Below, one piece after another: positions 1 through 8,981 of a stretch of DNA of 64,000 nucleotides. The DNA lies in NCBI GenBank assembly GCA_040387375.1, contig JAZKDW010000029.1, positions 124,001-188,000 of the forward strand, written 5' to 3'. The notes below the pieces were generated by a model that had not been told where the DNA came from, ran no database searches, and saw nothing but the letters and a program-made list of their open reading frames with translations. The translations under genes were made by a program, and so were the position numbers. The stretch's first letter is position 1, and the number at the start of each line of letters is the position of its first letter. The stretch is from JAZKDW01 sp040387375 (GTDB lineage: Bacteria > Pseudomonadota > Gammaproteobacteria > Burkholderiales > Burkholderiaceae_D).

Positions 1-1
1 C

Positions 2-370
2 GAACGCTTCACTTTTGACATCAGTGACAGCGCAATTGAATTTACTGCCTTGAAATCATTCTACTTTTTCGAGAACCCTCCGGGAAACGGCAACTTCAAT
101 GGCATGACGTTTTCCAAATTTAAAGACTCGTCCGGCAATCCGCTGTCGGGGTTCTCGGGATTTTCGACCGATAGCAATTTCACTGCCTCCAATCTCACTG
201 CAGGCGCCGACTTCATCAGATTTGACTTTGCAGGTATCAGGTTTTCTGAAGGTCAGAAAATCCACATCGATCTGGATTTCAGTCCGGCAAAGGCCGTTCC
301 GGAGCCAGCCAGTCTGGCTTTGTTCAGCTTCGGTGTGTTTGCCATTTCCGCACGTCGCCGCAAGCGCTAA
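2..370 (+). CDS. PEP-CTERM sorting domain protein, 5' truncated by window edge
   Basis: The reading frame is open from the first complete codon of the window to TAA at 368-370, so the gene begins upstream and only the C-terminal 122 residues are seen. The end carries the tripartite PEP-CTERM sorting signal: VPEPASLALF, a hydrophobic helix, then a basic tail ARRRKR. In this family the tail targets exported proteins to exosortase for processing and surface or exopolysaccharide association. The region before the tail (SSGNPLSGF, then FIRFDFAG and GQKIHIDL) is closely similar to the next gene, so the two are tandem paralogues. The ligand or role of the N-terminal domain is not recognisable. Confidence 0.85.
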   Translation, partial: ERFTFDISDSAIEFTALKSFYFFENPPGNGNFNGMTFSKFKDSSGNPLSGFSGFSTDSNFTASNLTAGADFIRFDFAGIRFSEGQKIHIDLDFSPAKAVPEPASLALFSFGVFAISARRRKR

Positions 371-485
371 GTCATGAACGACCCAATGATGGCCTTCTTA
401 TGAAGTTAAGCAGATAAATTAAAGAACATTCGCCGTATCCACATCGGCGTTTGGTTGCGCTGTGAATCAACAAGGATTAAAGCTC

Positions 486-1016
486 ATGAAGAAAATCTTT
501 TTCGCGTTGTTAGTGGCAGGCTCGGTATCAAGTGCCAACGCCACCCTGATCGGCAGCTCCATTCTCACGGAGTTATATTATGGACAAACGGCAAGCCCGT
601 TCCGTCTCATCAGCCGCGTCGGCCCGCACGTGGAACTCACCCTTGACGGCAAATTCAACCTTAATATCGGCGCCAGTTCGATTGACTTTACAATGGCGTC
701 ATCCACCTATCCTTCCGTTCAGCCCTACGGTCAAAATTACAGTACCGTGACCTTATCGAAATTTCAGGATTCTTCCGGCAATCCGCTCTCAGGCATTACG
801 AATTTTTCAACGAATAGCAAATTCCGTCTCTCGGACATCACTTCAAATAATAGCAACTTCATCAGATTCGATTTTGCTGGCCAAACCTTTACTGCTGGCC
901 AGAAAATTCACATCGACCTCAATTTCGCTCCACTGCATGTTGCGCCGGAACCGGCTTCCCTGGCCCTGTTCGGTTTAGGCCTGATGGGTTTTGCCGCACG
1001 TCGCCGCAAACAGTAA
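486..1016 (+). CDS. PEP-CTERM sorting domain protein
   Basis: Predicted exported protein of 176 residues. The chosen ATG at 486 follows an AAGGA-type ribosome site and opens a clean signal peptide (MKKIFFALLVAGSVSSANA). An in-frame GTG at 462 would add eight residues in front of that signal and is less likely. The C-terminus has PEP-CTERM features: APEPASLALFGLGLMGF followed by AARRRKQ. The central part shares DSSGNPLSG, FIRFDFAG and GQKIHIDLNF with the truncated gene upstream, which indicates a tandem duplication. By family knowledge it would be handled by an exosortase encoded elsewhere. The ligand or function of the domain itself is unknown. Confidence 0.88.
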   Translation: MKKIFFALLVAGSVSSANATLIGSSILTELYYGQTASPFRLISRVGPHVELTLDGKFNLNIGASSIDFTMASSTYPSVQPYGQNYSTVTLSKFQDSSGNPLSGITNFSTNSKFRLSDITSNNSNFIRFDFAGQTFTAGQKIHIDLNFAPLHVAPEPASLALFGLGLMGFAARRRKQ

Positions 1017-1058
1017 GCCCTCCCTACCCTCATCTCCCCCCGCTGCGGCGGATTTAAT

Positions 1059-2636
1059 TTAATAGCGAAGGCGCGCATACGGCGTCCTTTGCTCCGCATC
1101 GCGCGCATCCCTCAAGGTCACGATGCCTTTCTCCGCCAGCAAGGGGATCATCCGGATAAACACCTCGGCCGTGACCAGCGCATCCCCCAGCGCATTGTGT
1201 CGACCGGCGACCGGCACGCCAAGCCGCGCTGCAATTGCTTCCAGAGTATGCCGCTCCTGGTGCGGATGGATCACTTGCGACAGCAGCAGCGTATCGAGCA
1301 CTGGCTGGCTGAAACACACCCCGGTAGCTGCTTGCTGCATCTGCAGGAAACACATGTCGAACGCGGCGTTGTGCGCGATCAGCACGGTGTGTTCGGCGAA
1401 GCCGTGAAATTGCGGCAAGACTTTTTCAATCCTTGGCTGGCCCTCCAGCATGGCCTGCGTGATGCCGTGGATGGCAAGCGATTCGGGACTTGACGGGCGG
1501 CGCGGCTTGACCAGTTGCTCGAATATTTCCTGCCGCAGCAAGCGGCCATTCACGATGCGCACGGCGCCAATGGCAATGATTTCATCGCCGGCAGCAGGAT
1601 GTAATCCTGTGGTTTCCGTATCGAACACCGTGTAACTGATCCTGGCCAGCGGACTCTGGTCGAGTTCGGCGGTCTGGCCCGGCTGGTGGAAGAGATCGAA
1701 ATCGTAAAAGTGCGGTCGCTCCTGATGCATCAGCGGAAAAGCCTGCGGCCTCTCGTCACCGCGACCCTCGCCCTCCGCCTTGCCGCTGACATCCTCCAGC
1801 GTGAGCACGAAGCCATTGATGACATGCATGCTGTCCAGTACCGGCGCCATCTGCACCTGAACCTCCCGGCCCTCCTCGATCGTAACGACAAAGCCGGCTA
1901 CCGGCGTGCCCATGTTGTCATCGTCCTGCTGCAGTTCCTGCCTGATTTGTTCCAGCGCATGCACGACCAGATCACGATCGAGGGTACTGAAAACTGACCG
2001 TCCTAGGCCGATCGCGGAAATGCCAGCCGACAAGCCAAGATCATGGCTGGCTTCCAGCAACTGTTTTGCGCGCCGGTTGTACAGCAGAATATGCCCTTCA
2101 AGATTGCATACCACTACACTCAGCGAGAGATCCGCCATCAGTGCGGCAAGGCGGTTTTTTTCCTCTTCCAGTGCGCGGCCGGCAAGCTCTATTTTCAGCG
2201 TCACTTCGTCATGCAGGGCCTGATGGACATCCGCCATCGTGTTGAATTTTTCCGCCAGCGACCGCATCTCCGGCGCGCCGTGCGCTGTTGCACGATGGCG
2301 CGGGTTCGCGGCCAGCAGAACCATGTCTTCATTCAGCCGGGCGATAGGCGCGAGATAAGCAGTGAACAGCAATTTCAGACCGGCAGCCAGCAGCCCCAGC
2401 AACAGCAGCGCCAACCCTGCCAGCAGCAGCTTGTGGCGCCCTGGCATTTGCGCGAACAACTCGCGCGTTGCTTCGTCCTCCGCGAACGCGAGAGATAACA
2501 CGATCGCAGCGAGCAGGGCCAACTGCAGGACAAACAGCAGCCCCAGAATCAGGAGGAAACGTGTTCGTGCAGCCAATTCAGTGGCCGGAAGCCCCGGCGG
2601 CGCCGATCCCGGTTTCGGAGCGCACCCGTTGTGCAT
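1059..2636 (-). CDS. Membrane-anchored PAS / DEDDh 3'-5' exonuclease protein
   Basis: About 525 residues from the ATG at 2636. Two hydrophobic segments near the N-terminus (around LLILGLLFVLQLALLAAIV and KLLLAGLALLLLGLLAAGL) are followed by a HAMP-like/coiled linker, a PAS-like segment (LSVVVCNLEGHILLYNRRAK) and a C-terminal exonuclease of the DNA polymerase III epsilon type. The catalytic signatures are intact: FDTETTG (Exo I), HNAAFDM (Exo II) and HNALGDA (Exo III, DEDDh). The start is uncertain. ATG 2636 gives a 59-bp overlap with the actP stop, whereas a TTG just after that stop (about 2576) would avoid it. It is last in the yjcH-actP operon. Coupling a sensor-like membrane module to an exonuclease suggests regulation of nuclease activity, but the substrate is unknown. 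Confidence 0.82.
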   Translation of the reverse strand: MHNGCAPKPGSAPPGLPATELAARTRFLLILGLLFVLQLALLAAIVLSLAFAEDEATRELFAQMPGRHKLLLAGLALLLLGLLAAGLKLLFTAYLAPIARLNEDMVLLAANPRHRATAHGAPEMRSLAEKFNTMADVHQALHDEVTLKIELAGRALEEEKNRLAALMADLSLSVVVCNLEGHILLYNRRAKQLLEASHDLGLSAGISAIGLGRSVFSTLDRDLVVHALEQIRQELQQDDDNMGTPVAGFVVTIEEGREVQVQMAPVLDSMHVINGFVLTLEDVSGKAEGEGRGDERPQAFPLMHQERPHFYDFDLFHQPGQTAELDQSPLARISYTVFDTETTGLHPAAGDEIIAIGAVRIVNGRLLRQEIFEQLVKPRRPSSPESLAIHGITQAMLEGQPRIEKVLPQFHGFAEHTVLIAHNAAFDMCFLQMQQAATGVCFSQPVLDTLLLSQVIHPHQERHTLEAIAARLGVPVAGRHNALGDALVTAEVFIRMIPLLAEKGIVTLRDARDAEQRTPYARLRY

Positions 2637-4242
2637 CGTAACCGGCGCGATCGAGCCGCGCCCGCTCGCTGTGATCCGTGATCGAAAACAGCCAGATGCC
2701 GATGAACCCGGCCAGCATGGAAAACAGCGCCGGTGATGTGTAAGGAAAAATCGCAGACGGATAACCGAACACATCCACCCACACCGACTTTGACAAGATC
2801 GTCAATACCACCGCGGTAATCAGCCCGAGGAAACCGCCGATCGTCGCACCGCGCGTCGTGCAATCTTTCCACAGCACTGACATGAACAGCACAGGAAACG
2901 TCGCCGAAGCCGCCACCGCAAAAGCCAGCGACACCATGAAGGCGATATTCTGTTTCTCGAACACGATGCCAAGCACCACTGCAACGATGCCCAGCACCAC
3001 GGTCGTAATGCGTGACACGCGCAATTCGTTGGCGCTGGTGGCACGTCCCTTCTTGAACACCGTCGCATATAAATCATGCGACACCGCGGACGCGCCGGAC
3101 AGCGTCAACCCAGCCACTACGGCAAGAATCGTGGCGAAGGCCACCGCCGAAATAAAGCCGAGAAAAAAATTGCCGCCCACGGCAGATGCCAGATGGACCG
3201 CCGCCATGTTATCCCCCCCCAGCAGCTTGCCGGCGCCATTCGTAAATGCCGGATTGGTGCTGACCAGCACGATGGCGCCAAAACCGATGATGAACGTCAA
3301 CAGATAAAAATAGGCAATCCAGGTCGTGGCCCAGAATACCGATTTGCGTGCTTCCTTTGCGCTGGGCACGGTAAAAAATCGCATCAGGATATGCGGCAGC
3401 CCGGCGGTGCCGAACATCAGCGCCATGCCAAACGATATTGCCGAAATCGGGTCCTTGATGAAGGTGCCGGGCCCCATGATGGCATCTTTCTTGGGATGGA
3501 TCGCGACGGCTTGCGCGAACAGCGCTTCGGGACTGAAACCGTATTGCGCCAGCACCATGAACGCCATGAAACTGGCGCCGGCCAGCAGCATGCAAGCCTT
3601 GATGATCTGCACCCAAGTCGTGGCGGTCATGCCGCCGAACAGCACGTAGACCATCATCAGCGTGCCGACGATGACAACCGCGATCCAGTATTGCAGGCCG
3701 AACAGCAGCTTGATCAATTGGCCCGCGCCCACCATCTGTGCGATCAGGTAAAACGCCACCACCACCAGCGTGCCGGAGGCCGCAAATACCCGGATCGGCG
3801 TTTGCGAAAAACGGTAGGCGGCAACATCGGCAAAAGTAAAACGGCCGAGATTGCGCAAGCGCTCCGCCATCAGGAAGGTAAGGATCGGCCAGCCGACCAG
3901 GAATCCGATCGAATAAATCAAGCCGTCATAGCCGTTCAGGTAGACCGCCGCCGATATGCCCAGAAAAGAAGCGGCGGACATGTAATCGCCAGCAATCGCC
4001 AGGCCGTTCTGGAAGCCGGTGATGCCTCCGCCCGCCGTGTAAAAGTCTGCCGCCGAACGGGTTCTGGCGGCGGCCCATTTTGTGATGAACAGGGTGAACA
4101 CGACAAACGCGGCGAACATCGCGATTGCTGTCCAGTTGGTCGGCTGTTTCACCGCCTGGCCCAGATCTTCGGTGGCGGCCCAGGCCGCTCCTGCCGCAGC
4201 CGATAAAACAAGCATGCCGATGAATCGTGCGGGAGTGCGCAT
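2578..4242 (-). CDS. actP: Cation/acetate symporter ActP
   Basis: Sodium:solute symporter family permease of 554 residues (E. coli ActP is 549), predicted to take up acetate and other short monocarboxylates across the inner membrane. A signal-like first helix (MRTPARFIGMLVLSAAAGAA) precedes roughly 13 hydrophobic segments. The family motif SAADFYTAGGGITGFQNG followed by AIAGDYMSAASFLGI is present. The ATG at 4242 overlaps the stop of the upstream yjcH-like gene (TGATG), so the pair is translationally coupled. An open frame continues upstream to 4647, but that stretch is the shadow of the yjcH frame. Confidence 0.95.
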   Translation of the reverse strand: MRTPARFIGMLVLSAAAGAAWAATEDLGQAVKQPTNWTAIAMFAAFVVFTLFITKWAAARTRSAADFYTAGGGITGFQNGLAIAGDYMSAASFLGISAAVYLNGYDGLIYSIGFLVGWPILTFLMAERLRNLGRFTFADVAAYRFSQTPIRVFAASGTLVVVAFYLIAQMVGAGQLIKLLFGLQYWIAVVIVGTLMMVYVLFGGMTATTWVQIIKACMLLAGASFMAFMVLAQYGFSPEALFAQAVAIHPKKDAIMGPGTFIKDPISAISFGMALMFGTAGLPHILMRFFTVPSAKEARKSVFWATTWIAYFYLLTFIIGFGAIVLVSTNPAFTNGAGKLLGGDNMAAVHLASAVGGNFFLGFISAVAFATILAVVAGLTLSGASAVSHDLYATVFKKGRATSANELRVSRITTVVLGIVAVVLGIVFEKQNIAFMVSLAFAVAASATFPVLFMSVLWKDCTTRGATIGGFLGLITAVVLTILSKSVWVDVFGYPSAIFPYTSPALFSMLAGFIGIWLFSITDHSERARLDRAGYDAQRVRSETGIGAAGASGH

Positions 4243-4547
4243 CACAGCACCTCGCGTCGAATGTCGGCCGTCAACGCGTCGAATTCGCGGTTCGCGCGCC
4301 GCACGTAAACACCAGTGATGGCGACGGTAAAGAGTATCACGAACAGTCCGAGCGGAATGCCCCAGGTCATCACGCCGGCGCCTATTTTTCTGGCAAGCAG
4401 CTCCTTGTTGAAGGCGATCAACAGGATGTAACCGTAGTAGACCACCATCATCATCCAGGTAAATCTCCAGCCATATGCGGAGCGGATTTTCACCAGCTTC
4501 TGATAGTTCGGATTTGCCTTTATCCGTTGAACGAGATCTTCTTCCAT
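4242..4547 (-). CDS. yjcH: DUF485 (YjcH-like) inner-membrane protein
   Basis: A 101-residue protein with two transmembrane helices (around WMMMVVYYGYILLIAF and GIPLGLFVILFTVAITGVYV) and the DUF485 layout, including the N-terminal NPNYQKLVKIRSAYGWRF. Family members are almost always encoded directly before actP and are thought to assist that permease, as here, where its stop codon overlaps the actP start. The exact biochemical role is unknown. The 151-bp gap upstream to the SWIM gene presumably carries the operon promoter. Confidence 0.92.
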   Translation of the reverse strand: MEEDLVQRIKANPNYQKLVKIRSAYGWRFTWMMMVVYYGYILLIAFNKELLARKIGAGVMTWGIPLGLFVILFTVAITGVYVRRANREFDALTADIRREVL

Positions 4548-4698
4548 GTCGAATCTCCTGTTTGTTGTGATCCGCCGGCGGTGACGTGACGCGCGCGGAT
4601 GCGGCCATCATCTTTTTGATTTTCCGCCCGGCGTGGGCGACCAACAACCAACAATCGACTTGCGTATGTCCGGGATCAAGCGTGGGAGATGCGGGTAT

Positions 4699-5697
4699 TC
4701 AGCGCGCTCGCCGTTGATCCAGATATTGCGCGACGCGCGCCTGCGTTTGCGCGGTGGTGAGATACACGCCGCGCTTTTCGGTGCGCAGCAATACACCCGA
4801 CCTTAACCAGCCCTGCAGCATGTGTCGCGGTATGCCGCGCGCCATCAGTTCACTTGCGGTCACGGTTTTTTCGCGCTTCTGGCGCGGTTTTGCCGATGTC
4901 GCCGACAGGTCGTCTGGCAAGTGTGTGGTCCCGGCGGCAGGAGTCGGCAATGCCGGGGCCGGCGACTCGGCCAGTTCGATGCCAAACAATGCGGACAGGT
5001 CCGACGACTCCAGCTGCTGATGCTGGCCTGGCATCACCTCCGCAATCGACACCGGGTTGCAGCCGGCCTGCCGGATCAATTCCTGCGGGTCTACATGGCG
5101 CAGCAGAAACAGCAGCTCCGGCTGACTGTCGAGGCGGGCGCCGACGCCGTACAACGTTGCGGCCACATGTTTGCACATGTAGGCAAAGTCGGGGCAACTG
5201 CAGCGAAAGTCCATTTGCTTCGGCGCCGGAAACAGGCTGCTGCCGTGGCGCGTGACGACATTCATCACGGCATCGGACAAACGACCCTGCAAAAGCTCCA
5301 CCAGCGAAGCAATCTTGCCGGCGCATTCGCCGAGAATCGACTTCCACAGAGGCTCCTCCAGCTCCTGCACGCTGATGCTGATTTTATATACTTCGGAACC
5401 GGCAACCAGCGCGCTCACCTTGCCCGCCGCGATTTGAAGATCAATCACCGACCCGTTGCGCACATAGGTGCGTCCCCGCGGCAGCCGGTTGGAATAATCA
5501 CTGTACGACTCAAGGTTGTCACACCATTTTTCGCCCCAGAAAGTGCGGGCGATGGCGCGCCCCTCTATCGCTACCGGTTGACAAACCCTGCCCTTCTTTT
5601 CAAGTGCGGCGACTTTGCGCCCGGCTTTGGCCTTCCGCTCCGCGACCGGCACATACACTGGCCAGCCGCCTTCATAATATTCAGTTCGACTCGACAT
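4699..5697 (-). CDS. SWIM zinc-finger protein
   Basis: A 332-residue cytoplasmic protein. The start MSSRTEYYEGGWPVYV follows an AGGAG ribosome site only two bases after the stop of the SNF2 helicase, so the two are one operon. The SWIM motif CxCx(n)CxH is visible as CSCPDFAYMCKHV in mid-protein. The C-terminal quarter is basic and contains a helix-turn-helix-like segment (ASELMARGIPRHMLQGWL). SWIM proteins next to SNF2 helicases are a recurrent bacterial pair. The finger is thought to bind nucleic acid or protein and may act as the helicase partner, which is inference. Confidence 0.88.
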   Translation of the reverse strand: MSSRTEYYEGGWPVYVPVAERKAKAGRKVAALEKKGRVCQPVAIEGRAIARTFWGEKWCDNLESYSDYSNRLPRGRTYVRNGSVIDLQIAAGKVSALVAGSEVYKISISVQELEEPLWKSILGECAGKIASLVELLQGRLSDAVMNVVTRHGSSLFPAPKQMDFRCSCPDFAYMCKHVAATLYGVGARLDSQPELLFLLRHVDPQELIRQAGCNPVSIAEVMPGQHQQLESSDLSALFGIELAESPAPALPTPAAGTTHLPDDLSATSAKPRQKREKTVTASELMARGIPRHMLQGWLRSGVLLRTEKRGVYLTTAQTQARVAQYLDQRRAR

Positions 5698-5698
5698 T

Positions 5699-8428
5699 TC
5701 ATTTCTCCTGCATGGCGCTCTTGATATCGAGCGACACCATCCGCAGCAACTCATCATTGCTCATTTCGGTAAGAAGAAGCTCACCCCCGCCTTCGAGAAT
5801 AGTATTGGACAATCCCAGCTTGGATTCAATCAGCGCGTCGATTTTTTCTTCGACGGTGCCGCGGCAGATGAACTTATGCACCAGTACATTTTTCTTCTGG
5901 CCAATGCGGTATGCGCGGTCGGTGGCCTGATTCTCTACTGCAGGATTCCACCAGCGGTCGAAATGAATCACGTGCGACGCCGCTGTCAGATTGAGGCCAG
6001 TGCCGCCAGCCTTGATCGACAGCACAAAAAATGGCGCACCTTCTTCCTGCTGAAAATTGTCGACCAGCCCCTTGCGCGATTTCACCGGCGTGCCGCCGTG
6101 CAGCACCAGCCCGGGCCGGCCAAACACGTTTTGCAAAAATCCGGCCAGCGGACCGGTCATTTCCTGGAATTGGGTAAATACCAGAAGCTTCTCCTGGCGC
6201 GCAGCAATCGCTTCCGCGATTTCTCGCAGGCGCGCGAATTTGCCGCTGTCGTCCGCCGCATAAGCGCCATCGCCCAGCCATTGCGAAGGATGATTGCAGA
6301 TTTGCTTGAAGCGCATCAGGAACGCGAGCACCGCGCCACGCCGCTGGATGCCGTCCAGCGCCGTGATCTGGGCGGCCAGCGCCTCTACCGCTTGCTCATA
6401 CAAGCTCGCTTGCAAGCGGCTGAGCGAACAGTAAGCCTTGACCTCGGTCTTGTCAGGCAGGTCGGCAATGATCCGTTTGTCGCTTTTGAGGCGCCGCAGG
6501 ATGTAGGGCTGCACCAGATTGCGCAACGGCGCGTAGCCCGCGTGTTCGTCCTGCTCCAGCTGGCGGGCAAAGCGGCTGAAGGCTTTGGCCGAACCCAACA
6601 GGCCGGGACAGATGAAATCGAACAGCGACCATAAATCGCCCAGCCGGTTTTCCACAGGCGTGCCGGTCAGCGCGATGCGCACGCGGCTGTTCAGCGCTTT
6701 TGCCGCTTGCGTCTGGCGCGCGCCCGGGTTCTTGATTGCCTGCGCTTCATCAAGCACCACCAGCGACCAGCGTGTCTCCATCAGCAAGGGAATACGAAGC
6801 AGGCTGCCGTAACTGGTCAGGACGACATCGACCTCAGCGAGCTGCCCGGCGGAGAGCGCGCCGAGCGCCTTGCCTGGCATTACCGACGGATGCGCAATCA
6901 GAAAACGCAGGCTCGGCGCGAAGCGCGCCAATTCAGATTGCCAGTTACCGAGTAGCGACGCCGGCAACACCAGCAGATGCGGCCCGGGATCGCCTTCGCG
7001 TTTTGCCAGCAGCAACAGTGCCAGCACTTGCACGGTCTTCCCCAGCCCCATGTCATCCGCCAGGCAACCGCCCAGGCCGAGCCGGTTCAGCCACCATAAC
7101 CAGCGCACGCCATCTTCCTGATAAGGGCGCAACTGCGTCTTGAGTGCGGATCCCGGATGGGCATCGCCACGCGGACTGCGCAGCCCCTCCAGCACCTCCT
7201 TCAACCAGCCGCCGACGGCCACGGTCGACCAGCCGGCAGCGCTGGCGGGCATCGGAAGCAACTCATTGCCTTCCACCGCGGCGCCCGCCAGCAGGCGCAT
7301 GCCTTCGAGAAAAGAGATGCCGTCACCGGCCGCACCGCGCTGCACTTTCTTCCAATGCGCCAGCACACCCTCGAGCTTCTCGCGATCGACTTCGACCCAG
7401 CGGCCCTTGAGGCGCACCAGACCATCACCTGCCGCCAGCAATTGCTCCCACTCAGCGGGCGACAGTTCTTCGCCGTCGAGCGAGAGCGACACATTGAAGT
7501 CCAGCATCGCCTCCAGCCCCAGGCCGGCGCCACGATTGCCGATATTCACGCGCACCTGAGGACGCGGCGGCTGGCGCGCTTTCCACCAATCCGGGATGCG
7601 CACTACGATGCCGCACGCCTCGAAGATCGGAATATTGCGCAGGAACTGGTGTGCATCGGCGGGCGTCCACGCGATCGGATGGAAGATGGCGCCGGCGTCA
7701 ATCAGCGACTTCAGCCACGAACTTTGCCCGGCAGCCTTGTTCACCGGCAGCAGCAGCCGGAGCAGCGTGTCGCGGTCGCCTGCATACTCCTGCAGCGCCC
7801 GCCCGAGCGGCTGATGCTGCACCCGCGACTGCGGCCCCTGTTGCGTCAGGCGCGTAACATACGTGGCAAGGAAAGCGAAGGGAGCCTGCTGGTTATTCTT
7901 GTTTTCGGCGAGATGGAAACAGACACGGCCGACCATGGTCCAGCCTGCATGTTTTTGTTGCAGCCATGCCTGCACATCGCCGTTCGCCGCAGCAATTTCC
8001 GCGCGCGCCGCTGCCTGCAGGTCGGCCCAGAGAATGTCAAGCCGCGCCGCATCCAGGTATTCCGCCCCGGCCATCGGCGGGATCGCCGTCGCCAGCCGTT
8101 CCAGCTCATCCGTCGGAACGGCAATCTCCGCGCTGGCCCACTGGCCGGCCAGATCAGGAACCGCGCACAAGCGCGCCATGAAAAGATGCGCCAGCTCGCG
8201 GCCGAACGCAAGCGATGACGGCAGCGTGGTGTCGAGCTCCACTGCCCCCAGGTGCAGCAGGCCATGACCGCTGCCGCGCTCGAATGACCTGGCAATTCGG
8301 ACAGCGGCAGCGGACGGCAAACCAGAATGCCCGTCAAGGCGCTCCAGATGCACATGTCCTGCCGGTGAAATTGCGAGGGTAAGAACGGCGCCTGCGAGCT
8401 CGGATGGAGGCGGCGAATTTTCAGTCAT
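5699..8428 (-). CDS. SNF2-family DEAD/DEAH-box helicase
   Basis: A 909-residue ATPase of the SNF2/HepA-like group. The N-terminal half is a long accessory region. The C-terminal half holds the helicase core: Walker A DDMGLGKTVQVLAL, motif II VVLDEAQAIKN, motif III ALTGTPVENRLGDLWSLFD, then motifs V and VI as SIKAGGTGLNLTAASHVIHF and ATDRAYRIGQ. All key residues are present, so it should be an active double-strand DNA translocase that remodels protein-DNA complexes. It is co-transcribed with the SWIM protein downstream, and the 83-residue protein gene lies just upstream. Confidence 0.94.
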   Translation of the reverse strand: MTENSPPPSELAGAVLTLAISPAGHVHLERLDGHSGLPSAAAVRIARSFERGSGHGLLHLGAVELDTTLPSSLAFGRELAHLFMARLCAVPDLAGQWASAEIAVPTDELERLATAIPPMAGAEYLDAARLDILWADLQAAARAEIAAANGDVQAWLQQKHAGWTMVGRVCFHLAENKNNQQAPFAFLATYVTRLTQQGPQSRVQHQPLGRALQEYAGDRDTLLRLLLPVNKAAGQSSWLKSLIDAGAIFHPIAWTPADAHQFLRNIPIFEACGIVVRIPDWWKARQPPRPQVRVNIGNRGAGLGLEAMLDFNVSLSLDGEELSPAEWEQLLAAGDGLVRLKGRWVEVDREKLEGVLAHWKKVQRGAAGDGISFLEGMRLLAGAAVEGNELLPMPASAAGWSTVAVGGWLKEVLEGLRSPRGDAHPGSALKTQLRPYQEDGVRWLWWLNRLGLGGCLADDMGLGKTVQVLALLLLAKREGDPGPHLLVLPASLLGNWQSELARFAPSLRFLIAHPSVMPGKALGALSAGQLAEVDVVLTSYGSLLRIPLLMETRWSLVVLDEAQAIKNPGARQTQAAKALNSRVRIALTGTPVENRLGDLWSLFDFICPGLLGSAKAFSRFARQLEQDEHAGYAPLRNLVQPYILRRLKSDKRIIADLPDKTEVKAYCSLSRLQASLYEQAVEALAAQITALDGIQRRGAVLAFLMRFKQICNHPSQWLGDGAYAADDSGKFARLREIAEAIAARQEKLLVFTQFQEMTGPLAGFLQNVFGRPGLVLHGGTPVKSRKGLVDNFQQEEGAPFFVLSIKAGGTGLNLTAASHVIHFDRWWNPAVENQATDRAYRIGQKKNVLVHKFICRGTVEEKIDALIESKLGLSNTILEGGGELLLTEMSNDELLRMVSLDIKSAMQEK

Positions 8429-8473
8429 CGAATGCGCGTGGATTGCTTCCTGTCCTGTTCAGGCAAAAACAAT

Positions 8474-8725
8474 CTATTCCACCAACTCGTCCACCAGCGC
8501 ATAACCCTTGAGGAATCCCGCTTCCACCGCTTCCTCCGCTGACGGGTAATCGGCATCGTCGCCGGACCCCGCCACCAGTTCGCTTTCGGCGCTGGAATCG
8601 TCGCCGGGTTGCGTCACGCGGACCGTGTAGTCCCATGACGAGTGGGATTCGTCACGCGCCAGCGGTGACACATGGACATCCATGCCCTTGTACAACTCGG
8701 TGTGCCAGTCTTGTTCGATCGTCAT
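8474..8725 (-). CDS. Small acidic conserved hypothetical protein
   Basis: An 83-residue, strongly acidic protein starting MTIEQDWHTELYKGMDVHVS and ending GFLKGYALVDELVE. No signal peptide or membrane segment is seen. It sits 45 bp upstream of the SNF2 helicase on the same strand and may be its first operon partner. The tail (YPSAEEAVEAGFLKGYALVD) resembles the end of small proteins of unknown function in Burkholderiales. I do not recognise a domain. Confidence 0.7.
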   Translation of the reverse strand: MTIEQDWHTELYKGMDVHVSPLARDESHSSWDYTVRVTQPGDDSSAESELVAGSGDDADYPSAEEAVEAGFLKGYALVDELVE

Positions 8726-8766
8726 GTTCGTTCCTTATGATTTATTGCTGGCACAAGACTCTGGTT

Positions 8767-8880
8767 TTACACCGGGTCCGGATCGGGCACAGGATCCTCA
8801 TCGGGTTCGGGATCCGGCACCAGTGGCGGCCGGTCGTCCGGGGAAGGCTCCGGCGCCTTGTGCGACAAAAGATGCATCAT
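8767..8880 (-). CDS. Putative 37-residue Pro/Asp-rich small protein
   Basis: A short frame begins ATGATG at 8880, preceded by a GGGAG ribosome site about eight bases away, and ends at TAA 8767-8769. After a basic start (MMHLLSHKAPEPSP) the protein is a run of Pro, Asp and Glu (VPDPEPDEDPVPDPDPV), predicted to be unstructured. It lies 41 bp upstream of the 83-residue gene on the same strand. The clean start and the compositional bias favour a real micro-protein, but no homology can be checked here. Confidence 0.45.
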   Translation of the reverse strand: MMHLLSHKAPEPSPDDRPPLVPDPEPDEDPVPDPDPV

Positions 8881-8981
8881 GACATGCTCCCGCGAAGTAT
8901 GACGGAAAATCCTATCACGCGCAGATCAACACTGATTGATCTTTGTCATGCCGCGAGATCCATGAAGCCAAGGCAGGCAAA

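Noticed and set aside
4243..4647. N-terminal extension of actP
   Set aside because: The extra 135 residues are the out-of-frame reading of the yjcH-like gene; the real signal-like start is at 4242.
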